From contig OZ024799.1 in assembly GCA_964017045.1 (NCBI GenBank), forward strand, positions 27,415,596-27,479,595: a DNA stretch of 64,000 nucleotides. The letters are read 5' to 3'. A model generated the notes under the pieces. It made no database searches and was not told the origin of the DNA. It was given only the letters and a program-made list of their open reading frames with translations. Below are positions 1-11,630 of the stretch, in pieces. Within the stretch, counting starts at the first letter, position 1. Each line of letters opens with the position of its first letter. This DNA comes from Omphiscola glabra (taxonomy: Eukaryota > Mollusca > Gastropoda > Lymnaeidae). Both the position numbers and the translations under genes were made by a program.

Positions 1-574
1 GTAAAATTAAGGACTGATGGCAACCCTGCAATGGTTTTTTCTTCCAGTTAGTTGATGCTGGACTTATTGGGGTTTGGGGTTGGGGTTGGGGGTGGGGGGG
101 GAGTGATGTTAAGCGAAAAGGAATCTTTATAAAAGTTTAGAGATTTTTTTCTTGAAAGTGTGCCGTCAATTTTAATGGAGGACCTCTCGTATAACTGTAT
201 AATAGTAGAGAGGGATTTGCTGTGACACACGGTTTGACGTATGTGTTCAGTAGAGGATACTACTCCATGGACGCCCAAATGGAATGCCGTGTGTCACGGG
301 CAAGAGAGCAGCACGCCTAGCAGAAGTAAAACAACACCATATTAATGGAGCTGAATCACTTCTTCAAAGACTAAATTATCGTTTGTTAAAAAATGTACTA
401 AATAATAAATAGAGGCTTCGACTTGTCATCAGAATGATAAATGTTGCAGCCATCACTTTTTTTCAGTTCGATTAGGTTATTGGACAATTCTTCTGCTTTA
501 TGGAACTGTTTACTGTGCTCTATTAAATTATTTAGCTGTCTAAATTGAATAAATAAAAAAAAACAAAAAAAAAC
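1..574. other. Intergenic sequence, no recognised gene
   Basis: AT-rich sequence with a G-rich stretch near 70-102 and poly-A stretches at about 547-574. No reading frame here resembles a protein I know. Confidence 0.6.
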
Positions 575-800
575 AAGCTCTTGGTCTGGAGTTCAATCCC
601 CATCAAAGCCCAGACAAGCCAAAACATCCCCAGCACTCTGGGAGGATTGGGACTCGTTAACTTTGGACGGCAACTCATATAAGAGAAGGCACCCGCTGAA
701 ATCAAATCCGGAGATGGACTCCGGTGAACATGGACACAATGAATATTCCTGCAACTTCTGCGACGCCCATTGTCCCAATCTGTATCATCCACATATGATT
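575..800 (+). mobile_element. tRNA-derived SINE, copy 1 (5' truncated)
   Basis: The element begins just after an A-rich stretch and carries a Pol III B-box-like motif, GGAGTTCAATCCCC, near 588-601. It then follows, in the same order, the minus-strand sequence of the SINE at 23950-24830: a GGGACTCG block, GGCAACT...AGAGAAGGCA, AAATCCGGAGATG and GGACACAATGAATATTCC. The A-box part of the tRNA-like head is missing, so the copy is 5' truncated. Only one copy of the internal segment that is expanded at 24.2 kb is present (about 670-692). The 3' boundary is approximate. Confidence 0.7.
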
Positions 801-1030
801 TCCCTTGGTTTATCAGGTGTCTGGATGGAGGCTATTTGCATATAATATAAAAAATATTCCTTCTAAAACATATAACATCGATAAAGAGCTCGTCAGGTTT
901 CGAGTAGTTTAAATGAAGTCATCGCCAGCTGACCCATAATAGTTGATTAATGTAAGTAAACGTTATAATTGCAAATTTAAATGCGTTTGAAAAAACGTTG
1001 AATGAGGTTCAGTATCAGATTCAATTATTT

Positions 1031-1262
1031 GGAAGCCTAGGTCGAACAAGTCAATAAATTGTTGGAAGCCTAGGTCGAACAAGTCAATAAATTGTTGGAA
1101 GACTATTTCGAACAAGTCAATAAATTGTTGGAAGCCTAGGTCGAACAAGTCAATAAATTGTTGGAAGACTATTTCGAACAAGTCAATAAATTGTTGGAAG
1201 ACTAGGTCGAACAAGTCAATACATTGTTGGAAGACTAGGTCGAACAAGTCAATAAATAGTTG
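1031..1262. repeat. Minisatellite, 33-bp unit, about 7 copies
   Basis: The tandem unit reads GAAGCCTAGGTCGAACAAGT followed by CAATAAATTGTTG. Variants carry GAAGACTATTTCG. The 33-bp length keeps minus-strand frames open by chance, so no protein is claimed. Confidence 0.95.
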
Positions 1263-1638
1263 GCCGAAGGACAGTTAAGAATTTGTTTAAAGAGTATACG
1301 TTCCAACAGTCAACCCAACCACACAATGCGTGTGTGTAATCAACAAGCGCTGTCAAGCTTTCTCAAAATTAAGACTCCAAAAATAAGACAACAATTTCGG
1401 TAACAATCATACATCAAAGTATATAAATTAAAATGTAATAGCCCATGACAGAAAAGTCAGTGAGTGAATTAGAGCGAAATGCCACACCTGCACAATTTCG
1501 ATGCTGGGAAAATAAAACATGTCCGCACTGTCTACGCACATCGGTTTTAAATATCAGTTGATTGTTTTAAAAAAAAAATGTTTTAAAAATAGATAATTGA
1601 TTTTTTAAAAGAAGCACTTACTAGCGACTCTCGACCCC

Positions 1639-1639
<1 letters not shown>
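1263..1639. other. Unremarkable AT-rich spacer
   Basis: I see no gene, repeat or element boundary in this stretch. Confidence 0.5.

Positions 1640-1692
<53 letters not shown>
1640..1692. repeat. (CA)n microsatellite
   Basis: Pure CA dinucleotide repeat of about 26 units. A long C run lies about 100 bp downstream (near 1796-1821). Confidence 0.97.
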
Positions 1693-1693
<1 letters not shown>

Positions 1694-1885
1694 TTCACTT
1701 TTCTGTGGGATCGTCACAGTTCAATACACTGGGGTGACTAAAGTTTGGGACGCCACGGGTTGCTCCTTTATTTTGGCCTCCCTCACCCAAACCCGCCCCC
1801 CCGCGCCCCCCCCCCCCCCCCGCAAATATATAGCATACAAATAAAACTAGGCTTTCCCAAACTGCAGAACCCCATCTAAATGCAG

Positions 1886-2043
1886 TGGGCCGACACTGAC
1901 GTCCACAAAAGTGGGCCGACACTGACGTCCACAAAAGTGGGCCGACACTGACGTCCACAAAAGTGGGCCGACACTGACGTCCACAAAAGTGGGCCGACAC
2001 TGACGTCCACAAAAGTGGGCCGACACTGACGTCCACAAAAATA
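1886..2043. repeat. Minisatellite, 26-bp unit, 6 copies
   Basis: The unit GTGGGCCGACACTGACGTCC plus ACAAAA is repeated almost without change. Near-identity of the copies suggests recent expansion or correction. Minus-strand frames through it are repeat artefacts. Confidence 0.96.
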
Positions 2044-2256
2044 GTGGCATGCGTGCTGGACCGCAGCTCTACCCCGTGTTCCTAAGAGCTCATTGGGATC
2101 TAATGTGCAATACATTCTAGATAACCCCATCGGTATAGTCATTGCTCTTATTAATTTGATTTTGTGACAGGATAAACAAACAAACAATTTATTGACACCT
2201 GCCCCCCCCCCACTTTTTCCCCCAAGCAATGTGTTGTTTTAATTGAATGTGTAGAA

Positions 2257-2478
2257 CAGGCCCGCACAACTCAAAATGTAAGGCGGGCCGTATTACTTAA
2301 AGAAACACTTGTGCGGGCCGAAAGATAATAGGACAGCGGCGAAAGCTATTAAGGAAATAATAATAATAAAGAATATTTCGTTAATTCGCGGGCCGCTAAG
2401 TGGGTCCTGGCGGGCCGCTAAGTGGGTCCTGGCGGGCCGCTAAGTGGGTCCTGGCGGGCCGTATCTTGTGCAGACCTG
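2257..2478 (-). mobile_element. hAT-type MITE, family A (222 bp), exact TSD
   Basis: The ends are CAGGCCCGCACAACTC and GTGCAGACCTG, imperfect terminal inverted repeats. The element is flanked by an identical 8-bp duplication, GTGTAGAA (2249-2256 and 2479-2486). The interior is rich in GCGGGCC motifs and matches the reverse complement of the MITE at 5797-6021. A 22-bp segment (CGGGCCGCTAAGTGGGTCCT plus GG) is tandemly triplicated at about 2388-2461, so this copy has started its own minisatellite. No transposase is encoded. Confidence 0.9.
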
Positions 2479-3195
2479 GTGTAGAATGTTATTCAATATT
2501 GTGTTTAAAATGCAGACAATTGAGTAAGCCGATGTGTTCAAAATGCTCCCCTTACCCTTTACCCCCCCTTTCTCCCCTACCCTTTTTTTAAAGTTCGCAT
2601 TTTACTACAAGACCAAATTATTCAAACTTGCAAGTGTGCAGACATTTAATCCTTGCAGCCAATTTTTTTTAACAAAAAAGGATTGAGAAATTTGTCGATG
2701 ACTACTGACAACTTTCATTGTTTTGTGCACGTAGTCCATGACATGGGATGGCACTCTTGTGGCCGACATAATAAAAGTACGGAATTACATCCCCTTGACC
2801 AATGTATTTTTAGATTACAATTGGACCTAATGACGTGAGGCGGAAGTAATGAGGCCGCCATGATAGTCCCCAGTGATGATGGGGAATTTCTCATTTATTT
2901 CCAGAAGTGGAATTTTTCCTTTTTTAATTTTTTTTTTTTTAAAGAAAAAGAAAGTGTTCAATAAATGGATTCATTTTCTCCGACAGTCTTCACGCATGTA
3001 AGCCAATTTAGGGGCAAATCACCTGGGGTGATTAATGTGTTTATCAGATGAAAGACAGGGCATTACGTGCTGTGCCAGCATGTTGACGCGGCGATGCCTT
3101 TCAACGTGAGCAGTGTTAGTACTCGTGGGCAAGGGGGGGGGGGGGGTCATGTTTTGTTGGTTAATTGCCAATTTTAATCCAGTTTGTATGTTTGA
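2479..3195. other. Intergenic sequence, no recognised gene
   Basis: AT-rich with poly-T near 2921-2940 and a G run near 3130-3147. Short frames here have no recognisable motif. Confidence 0.5.
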
Positions 3196-3440
3196 GTACT
3201 TGACCACGTTTAATGCACAACTTGACCACGTTTAATACACAACTTGACCACGTTTAATGCACAACTTGACCAAGTTTAATGCACAACTTGACCAAGTTTA
3301 ATGCACAACTTGACCATGTTTAATGCACAACTTGACCAAGTTTAATGCACAACTTGACCATCTTTAATGCACAACTTGACCAAGTTTAATGCACAATTTG
3401 ACCATGTTTAATGCACAACTTGCCACCTTTAATCACAACG
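3196..3440. repeat. Minisatellite, 22-bp unit, about 11 copies
   Basis: The unit is CTTGACCACGTTTAATGCAC plus AA, with substitutions at the CACG position (CAAG, CATG, CATC). Confidence 0.95.
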
Positions 3441-4239
3441 TAAATCATTTTGTGGGGTGCATCACCCCTCTCCCTTTTTTCTAAATTTAGTTTAGGGGCT
3501 GGATAACGGTTCAAACGAGGAATTAAGTACAGAGAGAATTTGTGTTGTTGTTCTTATCAACCATAGTCTCATTGGTTTATTGCTGTATTGATCTGTCGAC
3601 GGGGTGGGGTGGGCGAGGCAGCTTTAGGGTTGACAGGAAGGGAGACAACTGTGTGTGCACTCAAAACATGCAGATTTGTAATGAGATGGACAAAAAAAAA
3701 AGATGTTTGCGTTTGTACTTTGTTGAGCAGTCCTCATTATAATTTAATTGGTAATCCTTTTCTTCGCCAAAAAGTTTTTTTTTTAAAGAACACCGCATAA
3801 TAAAAAAAAACTGGTTTAATAAGATATATGGAAATATAAAAATTATAGTTAACTAATCAGGCAATCTATTGTGAATAAACTGTAATCGAAATAGCCTCAG
3901 AAATGCAATGCTATTCATATTTCCTAAGGGTGTTGAATTTTTCAAATATAATTCGTAAGATTATGTTCGCAATTATTAATCATAGATGCCATTATTCAAA
4001 ACAACGAACTGAATTAATTGAATTAACGAACATTAATTTGATTTTAATTTTCTCATAATAAAATAAAATATTTAACAAAAAAACATCTGGACGACATCCC
4101 AGTGATCGTTTAAATCAGATAAAGGGTTGAAAACCCACCACCCCCCACCCCCCCGGCCTTTTTTTCTCACTAGAAATTGATATAAGAACAAAACTCCAAT
4201 TTAATATGTTGAAGTTGAAGTGTCTAGGCAGTAACGCTC
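3441..4239. other. AT-rich intergenic sequence
   Basis: No gene recognised. A C-rich run lies near 4136-4156. Confidence 0.5.
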
Positions 4240-4722
4240 TGGGGATGGTAGGTGGTGTAGGTGGTTATAGGTGGTGTAGGTGGTGTAGGGGGTGTAGGGT
4301 GTAGGTGATGAAGGGGGTGTAGGTGGCGTATGTAGTGTAGGTGGTGTAGCTGGTGTGGGTGGTGTAGGTGGTGTAGGTGGCGTAGGTGGTGCAGGGGGTG
4401 TAGGTGGCGTAGGGGTGTTGGTGGCGTAGGTGGTGTATGTGGCGTAGGTGGTGTAGATGGTGTGGGTGGCGTAGGTGGTGTAGGGGTGTAGGTGGCGTAG
4501 GTGGTGTGGGTGGTGTAGGTGGTGTATGTGGCGTAGGTGGTGTAGGTGGTGTAAGGGGTGTATTTGGTGTAGGTGATGTGGGTGGTGTGGGTGGTGTAGG
4601 TGGTGTAGGTGGTGTTGGTAGTATAGGTGGTGCAGGTGGTTTATGGTTGCAGGTGGTGGGTGGGATGTAATTGATGTATGATAAAGTGGGTGGGATGTAT
4701 GATAAAGTGGGTGGGATGTATC
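4240..4722. repeat. GGTGGTGTA 9-bp minisatellite
   Basis: Long imperfect array of GGTGGTGTA and GGTGGCGTA, ending in a short repeat of GATAAAGTGGGTGGGATGTA. The G-rich strand is plus. Glycine/valine-rich frames through it are artefacts. Confidence 0.95.
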
Positions 4723-4829
4723 CTCCTTAATATTGTTAGTTTTACTAATGAATTTGGCAACAAATTATTCTTCAAGCGTAGGCAGTTTTGTTTGTGTGAT
4801 TTTGCTTGCCTTTTTATGTATTTCCATTT

Positions 4830-5315
4830 GATAAGTAAACTAACAATAAACTATCTATAATCTAACTATAAAACTAACTTGGTCTAACAATTAACTAACT
4901 ACAAAATAACTATAAAACAACAACAAACTACTAATAAACCAACTATAAACCAATTATAAACTAACAATAAACCTACTATAAACTAAGAATAAATTAACTA
5001 TAAACTAACTACAAAATAACTATAAACTAACATTAAACTAACTACAAAATAACAATAAAATAACAAAAACTAACAATAACCAACTATAAACTAAAAATCC
5101 AACTATAAACTAACATTAAACAAAATTTAAAGTAACAATAAACTAACTATAAACAACTACAAAATAACAACAAACTAACAATAATCTAACAATAAACTAA
5201 CAATAAATTGACTATAAACTAACTAAAAAATAACAATAAAATAACATAAACTAGCAAAAAACCAACTATAAACTAACAATAGACTGACTATATACTAACC
5301 ATAAACTAAGTATAC
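4830..5315. repeat. Degenerate AACTATAAACTA low-complexity tract
   Basis: About 480 bp of variants of AACTATAAACTAAC and AACAATAAACTA without a fixed period. It directly follows, on the minus strand, the last visible exon of the split GPCR gene, so it lies in that gene's intron if the gene continues. Confidence 0.9.
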
Positions 5316-5392
5316 CACATAAGGCAAGGTGTGTGAAGTTCTCCGAGTGGTAAACTATACGTCAACTAACAACGGTCAGTCGATGATCTCAC

Positions 5393-6477
5393 CTGACAGA
5401 CAAGGCGCTGATTACAGCCGAGATGACCGCTATCACGACACTGACAGCCACGGCCCTTCTTCTCGCCTGGATCTTGGACACAAGGAACGGCCTGGCGATG
5501 GCCTGGTACCTTTCGATGCTGAGCGACTGCATCAGCAGCAGACGGCTGATGTCGGTGAAGGTTCGAATGAACAGCTCGGCGCCCATCAGATGGCTGGCAG
5601 AAGCTGTAACGAAATTAGTGGAACCGTCTTTTCACATATCATGCCATATCCTGCTTGTTTACTGCCATAATTTTCTACTGCTTCACAGGAGGGGCGATGA
5701 AATGGGTGGAATAGGGAAATAGAATGAGAAAGAAAGAAAACGTAATGGCCCTGGAGTTTGATTTGATGACGTGTTTTATCAAGTCATTATTTAGAACAGG
5801 CCTGCACAACATACGACCCGCGGGCCACATGCGGCCCGCCAGCATCCACTTGGCGGCCCGCTAAGTAACGAAATGTTCTTGATTATTATTATTTTCTTAA
5901 TAGCTTTCAGGCTGTCCTATCATCTTTCGGCCCGCGCAAGTTTTTTTATAAAGTATTATGGCCCCAAAAGTTTTTCGTAAAGTTTTACGGCTCGCCTTAT
6001 ATGTTGAGTTATGCAGACCCGATTTAGAAGATGAGTAATGTTTAAATCGTTATGACCTTAATACAGTAAACCTTCAAAATATCATCTCGATCTTTTTTTT
6101 TCTCCATTCGGATTTTTTTTTTTTTTGCAGCGCACCTTGAGAAATCTATTTTAAACCACCTTTCAAACTCTACCAGCCTTACCTTCCCCCGCATGAGCTC
6201 TTTTCTCCACGTACACCCTCAGCGGCAGCAGCAGTGCGCACGTCAGGAAGTCGATCAGCCCGATGCTGAGGAGGTAAGTGTTCATGGCTGTCCTCAGCGA
6301 CGCCGTGTAGCCGATGGCGGCGCCCATCAATCCGTTGCCCAGCACCCCGACGACGATGGTGATGGTCCACAAGACGAATGAAAACGCCACGACGCCATCT
6401 GACGGTGGCAGTGAGTCTTCCCAGTGGCCGTCTTGTTTAGGCGGCTCGGTGACGTTGAGCATAGTTCTGTGGCTCAC
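5393..6477 (-). CDS. Class A GPCR, two 5' exons (TM1-TM4), 3' part outside window
   Basis: Exon 1 runs from the ATG at 6477 to 6183 and ends at a GAAG/GTAAGG donor after 98 codons plus one base. Exon 2 runs 5603-5393, follows a TTACAG acceptor, starts with two bases completing the codon, and ends at a GTCAG/GTGAGA donor. The joined product reads 168 codons plus two bases. Residues 8-10 form an NVT glycosylation sequon. TM1 spans about 30-52 with the GN motif at 47-48; TM2 is about 66-86 with Asp76; TM3 ends in an E-R-Y motif at 129-131 followed by QAIARPF; TM4 is about 149-167. The usual TM3 cysteine, 25 residues before the arginine, is absent (Met105). TM5-TM7 are not visible below 5393, so the gene either continues past the window start or is broken. 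The ligand cannot be told; a peptide or amine receptor is possible. A hAT MITE sits in the intron. Confidence 0.85.
5797..6021 (+). mobile_element. hAT-type MITE, family A (225 bp), exact TSD, in GPCR intron
   Basis: The ends are CAGGCCTGCACAAC and GTTATGCAGACCCG. The flanking 8-bp duplication ATTTAGAA is identical at 5789-5796 and 6022-6029. The interior (GCGGCCCGC motifs, an ATTATTATTATT tract and CTTTCGGCCCGCGCAAG) matches the reverse complement of the copy at 2257-2478. It lies entirely in the 579-bp intron between the two GPCR exons. Confidence 0.92.
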
Positions 6478-7617
6478 ATCTGCACCCGTGGTTTAGCGCC
6501 GAGTGTGGCGAAGCGGGTGTTGTCGAAAGCACCACAATGAACACATCGACATAATCGAATCAGCAAGATTTACATTTTTTTTTTTGGAAACCTGGAATGA
6601 CACATTCTTTAGCCGGGGATAATTCGGAGCAGTAGGTGCAAACGCTTTCAAGTACCACATTGTCACTCCTCTCCATCGGTACTCAGTAATCAGATCGACT
6701 CGCCCTTGCCGGTCTGTTAACTTGGATCGCAGCACCACGTAAGACCAGCTCGTTTCAGAACTGAAAACGTTTCAGTTTTGACAGAATGGCAGTGACAGCT
6801 TTTAAAGTTTGATCGGGTATTGCCTGATTGGATCATTTTTAGCACGAGCTTTTCCATCAACAGTCTTCCTGTCACCTGGCAAACGTCATCTTGGCAGAGA
6901 AGAAAATGCCAGGTCACAGCCGCATTCGTCCCTTGGACGACACGAAACTTAAATGGTGAGTGACAAGTGTTGATGTAGCTCACTCTCGGCGAAAGGTCAG
7001 CGCAGAAATCTGGAGGGAAAAAAATATGGCGAGCACAAATTTTAAATATCCGGTGTATTTGGATGAGCTTATTTATACTTTATTATTTTGTGAATATATT
7101 TTTCGGATTTAATCATTAATCATTAAGAAAGTTTGAGCTCCACATGTTTAACAAACATTCAAATGCAATGTAACGGTCATTACATGCGCATGCGCAAAAG
7201 AAAGGGAAAAAAAGGTTTTAAGCAAAGTAAAAAATGATTTTCGTTTAAAGTAAGTCTTGTTGTTGGGAGCAGCCGTTTTATGACAGAGGCCACCAACGTT
7301 GAATGCATTATGAGGATACAGGCCGACACATCATTGGCAAGTGGTAACTTAAAACAAAAAGTACAAGATATATTCAATTTATTGATTTGAATTTCAATGT
7401 TGGAAATATTTAGCTAAAATGTTTGAAGTTTTAACATTACAGATTTTAAAGTAACCAACTTAAAAATTAAGGCTCCTTAGTTAACATTGTTGTCAAAAGT
7501 GATAGAGCACTGTTTACTTGGATGGAGAATATGTTTTGACAGGCTGAGGTGAGACAAAGTTGTAAGTTTGAAAGTTTTTCCTGAATCCGACCTTCAACTG
7601 CAGGCACGGGCTACAAT
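6478..7617. other. Region upstream of the minus-strand GPCR start
   Basis: This would hold the 5' UTR and promoter of the GPCR gene. No TATA box or further coding exon could be assigned; short frames have no recognisable domain. Confidence 0.4.
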
Positions 7618-7619
7618 TA

Positions 7620-8064
7620 AACCACACGACCACAAAACACGACCACAAAACACGACAACAAAGACGACCAAAAAAACGTCCGCAAAAGACGACCACTAAC
7701 ACGACCACAAAACACGACCACAAAGACGACCAAAAAAAACGTCCGCAAAAGACTACCACTAACACGACCACAAAACACGTCCACTAACACGACCACAAAA
7801 CACGACCACAAAAGACGACCACAAAAGACGACCACAAAAGACGACCACAAAAGACGACCACAAAAGACGACCACAAAAGACGACCACAAAAGACGACCAC
7901 AAAACACGACCACAATACATGACCACAAAACACGACACAAAAAACACGACCACAAAACACGACCACAAAAGACGACCACAAAAGACGACCACAAAACACG
8001 TCAACTAACACGATCACCAAACACGACGACAAAAGACGACGACAAAAGACGACCACAAAACACG
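7620..8064. repeat. ACGACCACAAAA-type 12/13-bp minisatellite
   Basis: About 35 imperfect copies of ACGACCACAAAAC/G, mixed with CGTCCGCAAAAG and CACTAAC variants. The mix of 12- and 13-bp units opens overlapping minus-strand frames that are not genes. Confidence 0.95.
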
Positions 8065-8639
8065 CTCTCAACAACAAGTGAAAGCCTCAAAAAACACATA
8101 CGTCATTACTTCACTCAGTAGCACACGTGACAGAACATGACACGCACTCAATTTCACACGCACTCAATCACACACACACCCACCGATTCAAATCCAAGCT
8201 ATCCTCCAAACAAAATGAGATTTGTTCAAGCCAGGTTGTACCCAGCACATGTAAAATCGTTTAACTAGTTTTGTCCGACCGATCTCACCAGAGCCATGAC
8301 ACTGTGTGTTGGTGACGTGAGTTCTCGAGCGTTCCAGATGATCGTTGTGATCAGACAGACGATCGCGCACTGAAAGCTAATTACGACCAACTTCAGTGGT
8401 TCTTAATCTGTTCGCTCTACCACTCACCCTCATACATGCCATCTTTATAAACGTATCGACCATCCTTGGTACCTGCAATTTTCCCCTACATCAATATCAT
8501 CTCATCATTTGCGTTCCCGTTAAAACGGTGTACCAGATGTATGCAATTTAGTTTTCAGATAAAGTCATAATATCTCACAGGAATGAGACCCCGTGAAGTG
8601 CAATGACGTAATGGTAAACTCGTACTATTGGCTGAAGGG
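8065..8639. other. Intergenic sequence, no recognised gene
   Basis: Contains a short CA-rich patch near 8140-8180. Nothing else recognised. Confidence 0.5.
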
Positions 8640-9192
8640 AATTTAAAAATAACTTTTTGTTTCTGACAATGAATAACAAAAGTGGGCGGGGTCTATATCT
8701 ATTTGACTTTGACTTCTGGTGTCGGGATATCTTCTTTTTCTGACAATGAATAAAAAATTGTGCGGGATTTATATCTATTTGACTTTGACTTTTGGTGTCG
8801 GGATATCTTCTTTTTCTGACAATGAATAAAAAAATTGTGCGGGATTTATATCTATTTGACTTTGACTTTTGGTGTCGGGATATCTTCTTTTTCTGACAAT
8901 GAATAAAAAAATTGTGCGGGATTTATATCTATTTGACTTTGACTTTTGGTGTCGGGATATCTTCTTTTTCTGACAATGAATAAAAAAATTGTGCGGGATT
9001 TATATCTATTTGACTTTGACTTTTGGTGTCGGGATATCTTCTTTTTCTGACAATGAATAAAAAAAATTGTGCGGGATTTATATCTATTTGACTTTGACTT
9101 TTGGTGTCGGGATATCTTCTTTTTCTGAAAATGAATAAAAAAATTGTGCGGGATTTATATCTATTTGACTTTGACTTTTGGTGTCGGGATTT
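8640..9192. repeat. Satellite-like tandem repeat, about 77-bp unit, 7 copies
   Basis: The unit contains TTTCTGACAATGAATAAAAA, TTGTGCGGGATTTATATC and GGTGTCGGGATATCTTC. Starts of GGATATCTTC at 8725 and 8801 show a 76-bp step; later steps are 77 bp. The first unit is the most diverged (GTGGGCGGGGTC). Confidence 0.95.
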
Positions 9193-9284
9193 GCCAGAGA
9201 TTTCACTTGTGCGATTTGTCGGCGATGCACACAATAATCACATAATACGCACTCCTGATCTTTTTGGGATTAATCTGATCTATG

Positions 9285-9475
9285 GATGCAGGGGCGTTTC
9301 TGAATGATGGGTGTAAGGGTGCATCTGACTAGTGGGCGTGGGCGTGCTTATGAACTATGGGTATGGGGGCGTATCTGAATTATGTGTGCAGGGGCGTATC
9401 TGGCTTATTGGTGTAAGAGGGGGGCATCTGACTTACGGTAATAGGGGTGTCTCAGTCTTATTGGTGTGAAGGCGC
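9285..9475. repeat. Degenerate tandem repeat, about 30-bp unit
   Basis: About six diverged copies of a unit like GGGCGTATCTGAATTATGGG plus TGTA. Unit length varies. Confidence 0.7.
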
Positions 9476-9957
9476 GAGCATATCATTACCATTTCAAATT
9501 AATTAAATTATTACTCATAAAATACGATGGGTTAAATCCAAAGTAATACTAAAAATAATAAAAAGATTGAACATTATTAATCTTTGCTGCAACTTTGTTT
9601 TAAAACTATTCCCTTGCTTTAAAAAATTAGTATGAAACTACATTTTTTCAAAGTTGAGGATCCATTGTTGTGGTCCTGGAAGAAGCTGCTCTTTATGTGT
9701 CACACGCCACGCAGGCGTTAAGATATCAAGTACTGATGAGACGAAGCAACACAACTGATCATTTGATATTGATTTTCGCCAGCACCGAAGAAAAAAAAAT
9801 GGCCAAAAATGCCAGTTGCTTTTTAAAATTTTTTTTTTTTAAAGAGTATCTTTAAAGATTTGTATTCACAACTCGTTCAGAAATTTAACTAACCTTTTCA
9901 AAGCTCATTAATATAAAATATGTACATTTTAAAAATGATTATCTCTGTTTGATGACG
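9476..9957. other. AT-rich intergenic sequence
   Basis: No gene or element recognised. Confidence 0.5.
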
Positions 9958-10073
9958 TGCTCAGACATGCTGTGTTCTGTCAGACATGTTTAGTTCTGTC
10001 AGACATGTTGTGTTCTGTCAGACATGTTGTGTTCTGTCAGACATGTTGTGTTCTGTCAGACATGTTGTGTTCT
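9958..10073. repeat. Minisatellite, 19-bp unit, about 6 copies
   Basis: Repeated TGTTGTGTTCTGTCAGACA. The plus-strand frame across it is an artefact. Confidence 0.95.
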
Positions 10074-10644
10074 GCATTGAGAAGACACCACACGCGCGTG
10101 AAACAAATATTTGGTTATTTGTTATTGGATAAACTAAAAATGCATAGGGGTCGGGAATACTTTTTCTCCAAATGGAAGCCTGTATTCTTTTTTTTTTAAA
10201 TCGTTATTTTTATACCAACAATACAATAAGGGCAATATACAATATTCGTAAATTACGTCACTAGAAATGACCTTTTCAGACCCCCTCCCCCTCCGCCCCG
10301 TCACGAAGTGTCACACATTCTTTAACCACCCCTCCCTGTCATCTGGCAGAAAGCTTAAATTTGCAAGATTTGGCATCGTTCCACCCACCCCCCCCCCAAC
10401 TTCCCCGTCAAATGTCAGGACACTTAAAGTTACAAGAATGAGATTAGCGTTTCCCAAAGTTTAATTTTGGTAGACCACTGGACATTTCACCAAGGACATT
10501 AAATATGGCAACGTATTTTAATCCGCAATCAACAAATTAGTTAGGAATCTAGTAACCATTATCTGTTACTATCTAATGTCACCAGGAAATAGTTGTACGT
10601 GTTAAGGCTGCTTTAACATGTAAGGAAACAAATTAAAAAAACAG
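10074..10644. other. Intergenic sequence, no recognised gene
   Basis: C-rich patches near 10280-10410. A GTTTCCCAAAGTTTAA motif at about 10449 resembles a hAT terminus, but no partner end was found. Confidence 0.45.
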
Positions 10645-11630
10645 ACTTAAATAGCAGTATTTTTACTTAAATAGCAGTATCTTTACTTAAATAGCAGTAT
10701 CTTTACTTAAATAGCAGTATCTTTACTTAAATAGCAGTATCTTTACTTAAGTAGCAGTATCTTTACTTACGTAGCAGTATCTTTACTTAAATAGCAGTAT
10801 CTTTACTTAAATAGCAGTATCTTTACTTAAATAGCAGTATCTTTACTTAAATAGCAGCATCTTTACTTAAATAGCAGTATCTTTACTTAAATAGCAGTAT
10901 CTTAACTTAAATAGCAGTATCTTTACTTAAATAGCAGTATCGTTACTTAAATAGCAGTATCTTTACTTAAATAGCAGTATCTTTACTTAAATAGCAGTAT
11001 CTTTACTTAAATAGCAGTATCTTTACTTAAGTAGCAGTATCTTTACTTACGTAGCAGTATCTTTACTTAAATAGCAGTATCTTTACTTAAATAGCAGTAT
11101 CTTTACTTAAATAGCAGTATCTTTACTTAAATAGCAGTATCTTTACTTAAATAGCAGTATCTTTACTTAAATAGCAGTAACTTTACTTAAATAGCAGTAT
11201 CTTTACTTAAATAGCAGTATCTTTACTTAAATAGCAGTAACTTTACTTAAATAGCAGTATCTTTACTTAAATAGCAGTATCTTTACTTAAATAGCAGTAT
11301 CTTTACTTAAATAGCAGTATCTTTACTTAAATAGCAGTATCTTTACTTAAATAGCAGTATCTTTACTTAAATAGCAGTATCTTTACTTAAATAGCAGTAT
11401 CTTTACTTAAGTAGCAGTATCTTTACTTACGTAGCAGTATCTTTACTTACGTAGCAGTATCTTTACTTAAGTAGCAGTATCTTTACTTAAATAGCAGTAT
11501 CTTTACTTAAATAGCAGTATCTTTACTTAAATAGCAGTATCTTTACTTAAATAGCCGTATCTTTACTTAAATAGCAGTATCTTTACTTAAATAGCAGTAT
11601 CTTTACTTAAATAGCAGTATCTTTACTTAA
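10645..11630. repeat. Minisatellite, 20-bp unit, about 49 copies
   Basis: Very uniform array of TTTACTTAAATAGCAGTATC. A diagnostic pair of variant units (ACTTAAGTAGC then ACTTACGTAGC) occurs near 10751, 11031 and 11411, that is 280 and 380 bp apart, exact multiples of 20. This indicates that whole blocks of units were copied within the array. Confidence 0.98.

Noticed and set aside
963..1247. 94-codon minus-strand ORF with FDLGFQQFIDL repeats
   Set aside because: The 33-bp minisatellite period is a multiple of three; no signal peptide, and the copies show no coding-type substitution pattern visible by eye.
10645..11630. CRISPR-like regular repeat array
   Set aside because: Units are contiguous without unique spacers and the sequence is clearly eukaryotic, so it is a minisatellite.
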